Below, in pieces: positions 7,451-20,527 of a DNA stretch of 64,000 nucleotides (within the stretch, counting starts at the first letter, position 1; every line of letters starts with the position of its first letter). The stretch lies in contig NZ_VBRA02000009.1 of assembly GCF_005774685.2 (NCBI RefSeq), forward strand, positions 62,001-126,000. The letters run 5' to 3'. The notes beneath the pieces were generated by a model. The model saw only the letters and a program-made list of their open reading frames with translations. It made no database searches and was not told where the DNA came from. The stretch is from Texas Phoenix palm phytoplasma. Lineage in GTDB: Bacteria; Bacillota_I; Bacilli_A; Acholeplasmatales; Acholeplasmataceae. The position numbers and the translations under genes were made by a program.

Positions 7451-8802
7451 ATTATTAAGCAAAAGAAAATTAACAAAGATTCAAAATTAATTTTATATAA
7501 TGAAAATATTCCTAAAGGTGAATATGGGCGCGAAATGATGCCTAATTATCAGTGATTTCACGCATCACGAACATCATGATAATGTGTTCCTTCAGATTCT
7601 TGGCTTTTGAAACGAAAGAATCAAAAGTTACAGCAAAGAATAAAAGCGGATTGAGGAGAAATTCATATCCAATAAGATCACGCCAGAAGAATGATTCATA
7701 TGGATAACCTTTATGAAAAAAGGCTAAATGCAATAAACGGGGTAATTTTATAATACTGAACGGAAATGAATTGTAACTGTTCATCAAAGTTATTTGAAAA
7801 ATTTAATATTTGTTTTTCAAAAATTATCAATTTTATTAAAAAAAAATAAAATATCCATAGGTTTAGTTAACCTAACTTTGAACCTACCTTTTTATAAATA
7901 ATAAATAAACTTATTCTTCGATGTTATATAGATGGAAGAATAAATTATAAAAAAGGTCTGCATACCTAAATGAGTCGCGTAGATAATTAGAGTAACTTCG
8001 ATCTTCCTAAATTTCTCTTAGAGAAAAAAATTCTCTTAAGAAAAACACAGAATAAGTCTGTGGAAACAAGGAAAAAGCAGAATCATAGTAGTCGTGAGAA
8101 ATTCAAAGCTTCTTGTGGAAAAAAGAAGTGAACTGACTCACCAAGGAAAAGGCCAACAACCTTTACAAGGCGAAAGAGGAAAAAGAAGTTTTTAGAAAAA
8201 AAACTTTTTTAACCGCCGAATGCTTGGAAACTTGCTTGTTCGGTGGTGTGAGGGGCTTAGATTAATATCTAGTAAATAGAAAAACGGTCTAATTCTATCT
8301 CGATTTAGTAATTGACGAAGAAGGAAAAAAAATAGGAATTTTAGAAAAAAATAAAATAATTAAACTTTCTGAAGAAAAAGAAACAGACATTGTTATGATT
8401 AATTCTGATTCTAGTCCTAAAGTTGTTCGTTTGATGAATTATTCTCAATTTCGTTATAAGCAACAAAAAAAATTAAAAGAAATTAAGAAAAAACAACATA
8501 TAAGAACATTAAAAGAAATTCGTCTTAACCCTAATATAGATAATAATGATTTAAAATGTAAAATAAAACAAATATATAGTTTTTTAAAACAAAAATACAA
8601 GGTTAAAATTATGATTCGTTTCAAAGGAAGAATGATTATTAATCATAAAAAATTAGGTGATGAAATCATTCAAAAAATTTTTTCTAATGAATTATTAAAG
8701 GAAGTTTTGTTTGTAGATGTTTTTCCTAAAATGGAAGGCAATCAAATGACAACTATTTTAAAGTTAAAAAACAAAATTAATAAAAATATTGATAATAAAT
8801 AA
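7451..8802 (+). CDS. infC: Translation initiation factor IF-3, interrupted by group II intron 2
   Basis: IF-3 binds the 30S subunit, keeps 50S away and proofreads start-codon choice. Exon 1 is 7451-7525 and exon 2 is 8305-8802; joined they encode about 190 residues, normal for IF-3. The junction reads KGEY then LVIDEEGKKIG, matching the N-terminal domain of the family. Exon 2 continues with the linker (RYKQQKKLKEIKKKQ) and the C-terminal domain. There is no in-frame ATG or GTG near the ribosome-binding site AAGGAG (7438-7443); two ATT codons stand at 7451 and 7454, so an AUU start is likely, as in infC of other bacteria, where it serves autoregulation. Without splicing only the first 25 codons and some intron codons would be translated. 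First gene of infC-rpmI-rplT. Confidence 0.9.
7526..8304 (+). mobile_element. ORF-less group II intron 2 (in infC)
   Basis: A 779-nt intron from GGGCGCG to CTATCTCGAT. EBS1 ATATTTG (7806-7812) pairs over seven positions, two of them G-U, with IBS1 TGAATAT (7519-7525). EBS2 TTTTA (7746-7750) pairs with IBS2 TAAAG (7513-7517). EBS1 sits in the loop of a TTGAAAA/TTTTCAA stem about 281 bases from the 5' end, and EBS2 at about 221, the usual spacing for IIA/IIB introns. Domain IV is only a short hairpin with no coding capacity. Domain V is at 8213-8246. Removal restores the infC frame exactly. Confidence 0.93.
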
Positions 8803-9080
8803 ATTTTTAAATATCAGATTTTAAAATTAAAAATAAAATTTTAATATTAATTTTTTTAAAAAATGAGTTTTTAAATAAAAAAAGTTTTTATTTTTTTATA
8901 TCTTATTTTCTAATTTTTTCTAATCAATAATAATATTTTAATAGATAATTTTGTTTATGAGATTTTTATTAATTTATTTTTATTTTTTTATTAATTAAAA
9001 TTATTATTTATTTTTCATATATTATGCATTTTTACTTTATAATAATTTATAAAAAGAAGGCAGGTTATTATCAATCGTTT

Positions 9081-9275
9081 ATGTTAAAAATAAAGAAAAA
9101 AGTTCACAAAGGTTTACATAAAAGAATAAAAAAAACTGGCACAGGAAAATTTTTAAGAAGACATGCTTATAAAAATCATTTAGCAGGTTCTAAAACTACA
9201 AAGCAAAACAGACAATTAAGGAAAGTTATAGGTGTACATATTTCCGATATTAAAAGAATAAAACATCTTATTTAA
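9081..9275 (+). CDS. rpmI: Ribosomal protein bL35
   Basis: Small basic 50S protein of 64 residues from ATG 9081 (KVHKGLHKR, TGTGKFLRRHAYKNH, and an Arg/Lys-rich tail). The frame is open upstream to an ATG at 9024, but the extra 19 residues (MHFYFIIIYKKKAGYY...) are not part of L35, and the GGCAGG sequence near 9060 lies within them, so the internal ATG is preferred. That leaves an unusually long 16-base spacing from the purine-rich stretch. Lies between infC and rplT in the standard order. Confidence 0.9.
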   Translation: MLKIKKKVHKGLHKRIKKTGTGKFLRRHAYKNHLAGSKTTKQNRQLRKVIGVHISDIKRIKHLI

Positions 9276-9335
9276 TCTTATTTTTGATATAATTAATCAG
9301 AATGAGAAAAAAATAATGAAAGTAGAGTTTTAAGT

Positions 9336-9893
9336 ATGGTAAAAATAAATTTTACAAATGCAAGGCATAAACGTCGTAAGAAAATATTAAAATTAGCTAA
9401 AGGCTACTTTGGTTCTAAAAGTACTATTTATAAAACAGCTAATGAACAAGTTATGCGTTCTTTACAATACTCTTATATAGGTAGAAAACAAAGAAAAAGA
9501 CAATTTAGAAGATTATGGATTACAAGAATTAATGCTGGTTGCCTAAATAATGGTATTAGTTATTCCAAATTTATTCATGGCCTTTCTTTATCAAAAGTAA
9601 AAATTAATCGTAAAATGTTATCAGATCTTGTTTATAATAAGTCATTATTATTTGATGAATATATTAATTTATCTAAAAAAAATTTAGAAAAATATAAAGA
9701 TAAAAATTCAAATGAAATTTTATCTACTTCTGATGAAGTGAAAAATTTTTCTAATTCAGATAAGAAAAAAATTGATTTAAAGAAGTTTTTATTAGTTGAT
9801 TTAAGAAAATTAGCTTTAAAATATAATATTAAAAATTATTCTAAATTAAAAAAAACAGAATTAATTAATGTTTTGCAACAGAATATAAAATAA
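9336..9893 (+). CDS. rplT: Ribosomal protein bL20 with a C-terminal SAP/Rho-N-like extension
   Basis: L20 is an early-assembly 50S protein that binds 23S rRNA and in many bacteria represses its own operon. Residues 1-~115 are typical L20 (ARHKRRKKILKLAKGYFG, RKQRKRQFRRLWI, ARINAG-like ITRINAG, and HGLSLSKVKINRKMLSDL). The family is usually ~118 residues; this one has 185. The extra ~65 residues are a polar linker plus a short helical motif near 150-183 (VDLRKLALKYNIKNYSKLKK, then TELINVL) that resembles the SAP-like fold at the N-terminus of Rho (LRxLAxxxxIxxYSKLKKxELI). The extension may bind RNA; that is inference. Confidence 0.9.
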   Translation: MVKINFTNARHKRRKKILKLAKGYFGSKSTIYKTANEQVMRSLQYSYIGRKQRKRQFRRLWITRINAGCLNNGISYSKFIHGLSLSKVKINRKMLSDLVYNKSLLFDEYINLSKKNLEKYKDKNSNEILSTSDEVKNFSNSDKKKIDLKKFLLVDLRKLALKYNIKNYSKLKKTELINVLQQNIK

Positions 9894-10058
9894 AAAAAAT
9901 TTAAAAAAATATATAATGTAATGTAATTTTTTGTTTATTAATATTTACTGATTATTTTTTATGCTAATGTTAATTAAGATAATTTTTTCTTTTAAAAAAT
10001 TGTTGAAAAAATAATTTATTTATCTTTATTTTTTTGAAAGGAATATTAATATTAAAAA

Positions 10059-10655
10059 GTGAAAAAAATTATTCAAAAAGAATTAGTTTTATTTTTTGCA
10101 AAGAGTTTGTTTTTTTTGTTAGCTGGTTTATCATGTTTTTATCCAAAAATTTTTAAAATTGGACCTTTTCAAATATATAATCTTCTTTTAGGAATTTTTA
10201 TAATTTTGATTAATTATTTTTTGGTTTTTACCAATTTTAAAAGAAATTTAGGATTTATGAAATTTTTATTTCTTTTTGAAAACATTTTTCTTATTTTAAT
10301 TTCTTTTGGTTTTATTATTCATTCTTTTTTAGAAAATAAATATCTTAAAATTATATTTTCTTTTAGCGATATGGTTTATTATATATTAATTGTACATAGT
10401 ATAATTCAACTTTATATATCTTATTTTGAAAAAAATGATTTTTTTCCTTTATCTTTTCAATTTATTTTATATATAGCTTTATTAAGTATAAGTTTTTATC
10501 TTTTAGGTAGAAATGTTGATATTAACAATGTCATATTGAATGTTTTATCTGCTTTATTTTTTTGTTGTTTTTATTTTTATTTATTTATATTTTTTAAAAA
10601 AATAATTGTTTTGAAGGAAATAAATAAATTTGAAAAAAATAAAAATTTTAAATAA
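10059..10655 (+). CDS. Integral membrane protein of unknown function
   Basis: A 198-residue, very hydrophobic protein with about six predicted membrane segments (roughly residues 8-27, 34-54, 63-84, 95-115, 124-146, 154-175) and a Lys-rich C-terminus. The spacing of paired helices recalls small HdeD/DUF308-type proteins, but I do not recognise a diagnostic motif. It starts with GTG; AAAGGA lies 16 bases upstream, so the start could be elsewhere. It lies 39 bases before the M42 peptidase gene and may be cotranscribed. Confidence 0.55.
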   Translation: MKKIIQKELVLFFAKSLFFLLAGLSCFYPKIFKIGPFQIYNLLLGIFIILINYFLVFTNFKRNLGFMKFLFLFENIFLILISFGFIIHSFLENKYLKIIFSFSDMVYYILIVHSIIQLYISYFEKNDFFPLSFQFILYIALLSISFYLLGRNVDINNVILNVLSALFFCCFYFYLFIFFKKIIVLKEINKFEKNKNFK

Positions 10656-10694
10656 TAAAAAATAATAAAAAATAAAAAAAGAAGGAGTTCTAAA

Positions 10695-12509
10695 ATGTCT
10701 GATTTAATAAAAAAATTTAAAAAATTAACAATGTTAAATGCTGTGCCTGGGCAAGAAAGTTCAGTTCGTAATTTTATTAAGGAAAATATTGAAAAAACTG
10801 TAGATAAAATTGAATATGATAACTTAGGAAGTATAAATGTTTTTAAAGGTAATAAAGGACCTAAAATTATGTTAGCAAGTCATATGGATGAAATAGGGGC
10901 GTGAAATGATTCTTAATTATTAGTGATTTAACGCATCACGAACATAATGATAATGTGTTCCTTCGTGTTCTTGGCTTTTGAAACGAAAGAATCGAAAGTT
11001 ACAGCAAAGAATAAAAGCGGGTTGAGGAGAAATTCATATCCAATAAGATTACGCAAGAAGAATGACTCACAAGGATAACCTTTATAAAAAAAGGCTAAAT
11101 GCAACAAACGGAGTAATTATTCAACTTAACAGAAATGAATTGTAACTGTTAAACAAAGTTATTTGAAAATTTAATATTTGGTTTTCAAAATTATCAGTTT
11201 TTTGATAAAAAAACATCATAGGGTTATCTAACCTAACTTTGAACCTACCTTTTTAGAAAAATTTTTTCTTCAATGTTATATAGATTGAGGAATTAATTAT
11301 AAAGGTCTGCATACCTAAATGAGTCGCGTAGATAATTAGAGTAACTTCGATCTTCCTAAACTTCTCTTAGAGAAAAGCATTCTCTGAAAAAAAACACAGA
11401 ACAGACTGTGGAAGCAAGGAAAAAGCAGAATCATAGTAGTCGTGAAAAATTCAAAGCTTCTTTTGGAAGAAAGAAGTGGACTGACTCACCAAGGCAAAGG
11501 ATAATAACCTTTACAAGGCGAAAGAGGAAAAACAAGTTTTTAAAAAAACTTGTTTAACCGCCGAATGCTTGGAAACTTGCTTGTTCGGTGGTGTGAGGGG
11601 CTTAGATTAATATCTAGTAAATAGAAAAACGGTCTAATTCTATCTCGATGATTGATTATAACTGAAATAACACCAGAAGGTTTTGCTAAATTTCAAACTT
11701 TAGGCGGTTGGATGAGTATAGTAATGTTAGCTCAGTTATGGCAAATTCATACTAACAAAGGTGTTTTATTTGCTGTAACAGGCGCTAAACCTCCGCATAA
11801 TTTATCTATTTCTGAGAGAAAACAAAATCCTGATATTAAAAATCTATTTTTAGATTTAGGAGTAAATGATAAAAAAGAAGCTGAAAAATTAGGTGTACGA
11901 ATAGGAGACATGGTTACTCCTTATACTGAATTTAGAACTTTAGGGAATTCTGATTTTTTGTTATCTAAAGCCATAGATAATAGGGTTGGTGTTCTAATAG
12001 TTTTAGAATTATTAAAATTATTAGATAATAATCCTAATATTTTTATTGGTTCTTTTACAGTTCAAGAAGAAGTAGGATTAAGAGGAGCAATTACAAGTGC
12101 TAATAAAATAAAACCATCTATAGCAATAGCTGTAGATACTAGCGTTGCTGATGATGTTCCTGGAGATAAAAATGTTTCTGAAAGAGTATTAGGTAAAGGC
12201 CCGCAATTATCTATTTATGATTCTGGTTTAGTAGCTCATAAAGGATTAAGAAATTTTGTTATTCAATTAGCTAAAGAAAATAATATTCCTTTTCAAGAAC
12301 CAATTCCTACAGGTGGTCAAACAGATGCTTCTGCTATTCATCTTCAAAACGAAGGAGCTGCTTCTATTGTTGTTAGTGTTCCAACTCGTTATATTCATTC
12401 TCATGCTTCTATTGTTCATAAAAAAGATATTGACAATACTATAAAATTATTACTTTTATTAGTGCAAAAATTAGATGATAAAAAAGTAGAAGAGATTTTG
12501 TTTAATTAA
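10695..12509 (+). CDS. M42-family glutamyl aminopeptidase, interrupted by group II intron 3
   Basis: Cytosolic di-metal aminopeptidase that trims peptides, important in an amino-acid-importing parasite. Exon 1 is 10695-10896 and exon 2 is 11650-12509, together 353 codons, the usual M42 length. The splice point completes a Gly codon and gives MDEIG then [11 protein letters not shown], the family pattern. Metal and catalytic residues are all visible: H and D in SHMDEIG (exon 1), D in IDNRVG, the E pair in QEEVG, D in VDTSVADD, and H in SHAS. The 5' exon has a clear ribosome-binding site (AAGGAG, 10682-10687). Unspliced, translation stops at a TGA two codons into the intron. Confidence 0.92.
10897..11649 (+). 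mobile_element. ORF-less group II intron 3 (in the M42 peptidase gene)
   Basis: A 753-nt intron from GGGCGTG to CTATCTCGAT, very similar to intron 2 over its first ~215 bases. EBS1 core TATTT (11175-11179) pairs with AAATA (10891-10895) of the exon. EBS2 TATTC (11118-11122) pairs with GGATG (10886-10890), two of the five pairs being G-U. Domain V is at 11558-11591. No reading frame. The boundary is supported mainly by frame restoration; the EBS1 match is shorter than in introns 1, 2 and 4. Confidence 0.92.
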
Positions 12510-12564
12510 AAAATTAAATTTTATTTATATTTATATTAATTATTATGAAAAGAGGTTTATATTT

Positions 12565-12699
12565 ATGAAAAGAACATATCAACCAAGTAAAATAAAAAGA
12601 AAAAGAACTCATGGTTTTAGAAATAGAATTTCTACTCAAGGCGGTCGTAATGTTTTATCTTCTAGAAGAAGAAAAGGTAGAGTTAAGTTAACTGTTTAA
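12565..12699 (+). CDS. rpmH: Ribosomal protein bL34
   Basis: A 44-residue, highly basic 50S protein: [18 protein letters not shown], then R-STQGGR and SSRRRKGR. Full length and fully typical. An AGAGG ribosome-binding site precedes it at 12551-12555. It starts the conserved rpmH-rnpA-yidC order that in many bacteria lies next to dnaA and the origin; dnaA is not next to it here, since the M42 peptidase gene is upstream. Confidence 0.97.
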   Translation: MKRTYQPSKIKRKRTHGFRNRISTQGGRNVLSSRRRKGRVKLTV

Positions 12700-12928
12700 A
12701 AATTTTAATTTTTCAATTAATTTTTTTAAAATTAATTATTTTTTATCTTTTTCTTTCTTTTTTATTTTTTTATGCTAAATAATTTTTTTTATAAAAATAA
12801 AAAATTTTTTCTTAAATTTATTTAATTAAAAAAATAATTTAAAATTTATTTAATTATTTTTTTAAAAATTTTTTATATTTTTTATAATTTATAATTAGGC
12901 AATTTTAAAAAAAGGTATTATTTTCAAA

Positions 12929-13282
12929 ATGAAAAGAAAGTTTATTTTAAAGAAAAAAAAAGAAATAAATTTTATTTTTAAATTTAACAAATGTGTGAGA
13001 AATTATTTTTTTTTATTATATTATGTTGTTGATACTGATTTAGATTATTTTAGATTTGCCTTGAGTATTGGCAAAAAATATGGCAAATCACATGAAAGAA
13101 ATTTAATTAAAAGACGTTTAAGAATGATTATTCATGAAAATTCTTCTTTTATAAAAAAAAATATTTCTTTTGTTATTGTTATTAAACCTGTAGCTAAGCA
13201 ATTGAATTTTTTAAATTTGAAAAAAAATGTTTTATTTTTATTAAAAAAATCTTTTTTAATTAATCTTCAAATTAAGGACTAA
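12929..13282 (+). CDS. rnpA: Ribonuclease P protein component
   Basis: A 117-residue basic protein that binds the RNase P RNA and helps it cleave the 5' leader of pre-tRNAs. The signature is present: FRFALSIGKKYGKSHERN, then LIKRRLR (the RNR-type motif, here ERNLIKRRLR). The start ATG 12929 follows AAAAAAGGT. Eleven bases separate it from yidC, so the two are likely cotranscribed. Its RNA partner, rnpB, lies at 23935-25155 in this window and is itself split by an intron. Confidence 0.93.
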   Translation: MKRKFILKKKKEINFIFKFNKCVRNYFFLLYYVVDTDLDYFRFALSIGKKYGKSHERNLIKRRLRMIIHENSSFIKKNISFVIVIKPVAKQLNFLNLKKNVLFLLKKSFLINLQIKD

Positions 13283-13293
13283 ATATATAAAAT

Positions 13294-14949
13294 ATGAAAA
13301 ATAATATGGTTATACATTTTTTTAAAAAATTTTTATTTATTTTCTTTTTAACTTTTATTTTAATATCTATTACTAAGATGTTTACTGTTAAAACAGAAAA
13401 TCATAATGAATGGATTAATGAAGAATTTAAAATTGTTTTTAATGATAAATTGGATTCTGTAAAATTAAAAGAATTAATTGATGCTTCTACAATAATTTCA
13501 AATAATAAAGAAAAAATTGATGTTCAAAAATATATTTTAGAAGAATATCAAAAATATTTAAGTATATTTAAATTTGATATAAATAGTAAGACTAAAGATA
13601 TTAGAATTCAACATATAACAAGTGATTATTTGGATGATTTAACTTTAGATGAAAAAAATCATATTGTTTTACATTTTTTTGCTAATTTAAATTCTATTTT
13701 GAATGGTCAAGAATATTATTTTTCTTTTAAAGGAAATGATTTTTTATTAAGTTCAAAAGATAAATTAAATAAAGTTAAAGAATTTTTTAAGATAAAAATA
13801 GGAACTAATAGACAATATATTCAAGAATTAAAATATAATAATAATAATTCTCTTTTTAATATATCTAAAGTTAAAGTTTCTAGAACCATTGAAAATGGAG
13901 AAAATGTAAATAAATTTAAAACAATTGAAGATAAAAATTTTAATTCTTTGTCTATTTTCTCTAATATCGAAGATAAACAAGAAGTTCCGAATTATAAGTA
14001 TAATGAATTAATAAGAGAAAAAAAAACAGATCAAAATGTTAATTTTTTATTCTTAAAAGAAAAAAATAGTGATGAAAAATTATTTTTGAAAGTTTTTATA
14101 GATGATGAAGAAAATTTACCTATTCAATGGTCTTCTAAAATTAAATGGAATTATGGTTTTGGATGGGGTTATATTTGGAATGTTTTAATTGTTTTTATTG
14201 GATTCTTTTTGTCTTTTTTTTCTACAATATTTTCAAGTTCCGAAGGTATTTTTTTTGGAAATTTAGGTTTAGGTATAATTTTGACTACTATTCTTATTAG
14301 AACTTTATCTTGGCCTATTTATACTAAAACTAGTACTTTTTCTTTAAATATGAGTTTGATGCAGCCTGAAATTGATAAAATTCAAGAAAAATATTCTTTA
14401 AAAAAGGATCCTGAATCGATACAGAAAATGCAAGCAGATATTTTTAAAATTTATAGGAAATATAATTTTAATATATTTGGGGTTTTTGTGTCTTTTTTGC
14501 AAATGCCTATTTTTATTGCTATGTTAAGAACATTAAATCGTTTTCGTGTTCCTGGAGGTATTTTTAAACTATACACTTCTAAGCCATTTTTAAATTTTAT
14601 ATATCTTGATGAATTTTCTACTAATAATAGTATTTATACTAAGATTTTTTTATCTTTATTTGTTGGTATTACTATGTTTGTTTTAAATTATGTTAGTTTT
14701 CAAAAATCAGATTTTTTAAAGAAAAGTAATAAAATTTTAACTGCTGAACAAGAATTGAACAAAAATAAACAGGAAAAAACTATGAAATTAATTAGTTATT
14801 TCATGATTATTTTGATGACATTAGCATCATTTAAAGATTCATCTTTATCTGTATATTGGATAGTTGGTAATATTTATACTTTATTTCAAACAATAGTTAA
14901 TCGTAAAATAATGAAAAAAAAATATTATTCTTTAAAAAAAGTTTTTTAA
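13294..14949 (+). CDS. yidC: Membrane protein insertase YidC
   Basis: Inserts proteins into the cell membrane alone or with Sec. The protein has 551 residues: an N-terminal membrane segment (~9-30), a long polar extracytoplasmic domain (~31-285), then the conserved Oxa1/YidC core with about five membrane segments (GFGWGYIWNVLIVFIGF; LGLGIILTTILIRTLSWPIY with the groove Arg; FVSFLQMPIFIAML; the final ILMTLASF). The core fits the family; the outer domain makes it about twice the length of typical Gram-positive YidC. No lipoprotein cysteine is seen in the N-terminal segment. Confidence 0.92.
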   Translation: MKNNMVIHFFKKFLFIFFLTFILISITKMFTVKTENHNEWINEEFKIVFNDKLDSVKLKELIDASTIISNNKEKIDVQKYILEEYQKYLSIFKFDINSKTKDIRIQHITSDYLDDLTLDEKNHIVLHFFANLNSILNGQEYYFSFKGNDFLLSSKDKLNKVKEFFKIKIGTNRQYIQELKYNNNNSLFNISKVKVSRTIENGENVNKFKTIEDKNFNSLSIFSNIEDKQEVPNYKYNELIREKKTDQNVNFLFLKEKNSDEKLFLKVFIDDEENLPIQWSSKIKWNYGFGWGYIWNVLIVFIGFFLSFFSTIFSSSEGIFFGNLGLGIILTTILIRTLSWPIYTKTSTFSLNMSLMQPEIDKIQEKYSLKKDPESIQKMQADIFKIYRKYNFNIFGVFVSFLQMPIFIAMLRTLNRFRVPGGIFKLYTSKPFLNFIYLDEFSTNNSIYTKIFLSLFVGITMFVLNYVSFQKSDFLKKSNKILTAEQELNKNKQEKTMKLISYFMIILMTLASFKDSSLSVYWIVGNIYTLFQTIVNRKIMKKKYYSLKKVF

Positions 14950-15254
14950 TAGTTAAAAATTAAATTTAAAAAAATAAATATAATTATTTTTCAAATATGA
15001 AAAATAATTTATTTATTTTTGTTTAAAATTTTTATAATTTTTTTAATATTTATTTTTTTAAAAAAAAATAAAAAAAATTTAATATAATTTAATTTTTTTT
15101 ATATAAATATGTTAAACTAGATTAGTAAGAGTTTGATTTTGTATGAAAATAATTTTTTTATTGTGTTAGTTATTTTTTTTTAACTAAAGTAGAAAAATTA
15201 AAAATCAAATATTTATATTTTTTTGATTTTGTTTTTTATAATTTTAATGTTTTA
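14950..15254. other. Region upstream of tRNA-Tyr and the rRNA operon
   Basis: About 305 A/T-rich bases. The promoter of tRNA-Tyr and probably the rRNA operon should lie here, but the near-uniform A/T content gives several weak candidates and no clear one. Two inverted repeats are visible near 15131-15210: TTTGATTTT with AAAATCAAA, enclosing TTAGTTA/TAACTAA. Nothing else recognised. Confidence 0.4.
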
Positions 15255-15338
15255 GGAGGGGTAGCGAAGTGGCTAAACGCATCAGTCTGTAAAACTGCTC
15301 CGTAAGGTACGGTGGTTCGAATCCACCCCCCTTCACCA
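15255..15338 (+). tRNA. tRNA-Tyr (GUA)
   Basis: A class II tRNA with acceptor GGAGGGG paired to CCCCTTC, anticodon loop CTGTAAA (GUA), a long variable arm (CTCCGTAAGGTACGG), T-loop TTCGAAT and an encoded CCA. It lies 194 bases before the 16S rRNA. Confidence 0.93.
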
Positions 15339-15394
15339 TTTTATAATTATAAAATTTGTTGAAGTTAAGAAATTTTTTTATCTTAATTTTAATT

Positions 15395-15417
15395 CTTTGA
15401 AAACTGAAGATGATTTT
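15395..15417 (+). other. 16S processing stem, 5' arm
   Basis: CTTTGAAAACTGAAGATGATTT here is complementary, with few mismatches, to 17090-17115 downstream of the 16S gene. The pair forms the long stem that loops out pre-16S for RNase III cleavage. Confidence 0.8.
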
Positions 15418-15532
15418 TTTAATTAAAAAAATTTAAAATACTTTTTTGCAAAAGTATTACATATAAAAAAATGTATTTCATTAAAATTAATTACTAAATG
15501 TTATTTAATTTTAATTTAAAACTTTATTATTA

Positions 15533-17077
<1,545 letters not shown>

Positions 17078-17089
17078 AAGGAAATTTTT

Positions 17090-17115
17090 AAAATCATCAT
17101 CTTCAGTTTTGAAAG
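17090..17115 (+). other. 16S processing stem, 3' arm
   Basis: AAAATCATCATCTTCAGTTTT and the following GAAAG are the complement of 15395-15417. Confidence 0.8.
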
Positions 17116-17184
17116 ACTTAAATTAATTTAAAAAAATAAGTTTTTCTTTTTCATTAATTATTCTTATAGTATTTAATTTTTTAA

Positions 17185-17261
17185 GGGCCTATAGCTCAGT
17201 TGGTTAGAGCACACGCCTGATAAGCGTGAGGTCGGTGGTTCAAGTCCATTTAGGCCCACCA
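17185..17261 (+). tRNA. tRNA-Ile (GAU)
   Basis: Acceptor GGGCCTA paired to TAGGCCC, anticodon loop CTGATAA (GAU), encoded CCA. Its location in the 16S-23S spacer is the arrangement known for phytoplasmas. Confidence 0.97.
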
Positions 17262-17289
17262 GTCTAAATGAACTGAAAATCAAAAAAAA

Positions 17290-17315
17290 GTTCTTTGAAA
17301 AGTAGATAAACAACG
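17290..17315 (+). other. 23S processing stem, 5' arm
   Basis: GTTCTTTGAAAAGTAGATAA and the following ACAACG are complementary to 20203-20230 after the 23S gene, with a few mismatches. This is the pre-23S RNase III stem. Confidence 0.8.
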
Positions 17316-17337
17316 TAAATTCTCAAAATAATGAAGA

Positions 17338-20190
<2,853 letters not shown>

Positions 20191-20202
20191 TTGAGTAAAA
20201 AA

Positions 20203-20230
20203 CGTTTGTTTATCTAGTTTTGAAAGAACC
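20203..20230 (+). other. 23S processing stem, 3' arm
   Basis: CGTTTGTTTATCTAGTTTTG and the following AAAGAACC complement 17290-17315. It runs directly into the 5S gene. Confidence 0.75.
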
Positions 20231-20345
20231 TTGGTGATTTAGCTAAGGGGAAACACCTGTTCCCATTCCGAATACAGAAGTTAAGCCCTTACGCGCTGAA
20301 AATAGTTTTTATTTATAAAAGTGAAAATAAGTTTTGCCAAGGTTT
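20229..20345 (+). rRNA. rrf: 5S ribosomal RNA
   Basis: CCTTGGTGATTTAGC at the 5' end pairs with GCCAAGG at the 3' end; the conserved CCCATTCCGAATACAGAAGT and TTAAGCCC block lies in between. Length about 117 bases. Confidence 0.93.
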
Positions 20346-20413
20346 ACTTTGAAAAAAATAATTTATTTATTTTTTACAAATTTTTATATTTTTTATTTTG
20401 AATTTTTACAGAC

Positions 20414-20488
20414 AGAGGATTAGCTCAGTGGGAGAGCGTCTGCCTTACAAGCAGAAAGTCGGGGGTTCAAATCCCTCATCCTCTACCA
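20414..20488 (+). tRNA. tRNA-Val (UAC)
   Basis: Acceptor AGAGGAT paired to ATCCTCT, anticodon loop CTTACAA (UAC), T-loop TTCAAAT, encoded CCA. Position after 5S is typical of phytoplasma rRNA operons. Confidence 0.96.
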
Positions 20489-20527
20489 CAAATCCATATT
20501 ATTTTTTATATAAATATTTTTTGATTT

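Noticed and set aside
7542-7787. A minus-strand frame of 81 codons in intron 2 (similar frames at 24129-24329 and 24576-24803 in intron 5)
   Set aside because: It falls on structured domain I to II sequence, is not kept in every copy and has no resemblance to a maturase or any protein; treated as chance.
10899-10905. Intron 3 starting at GCGTG to match the usual GUGYG
   Set aside because: This would leave GGG on the exon and put exon 2 out of frame unless the 3' end is moved to CGATGA, unlike the other copies; starting at GGGCGTG keeps both ends alike and restores the protein.
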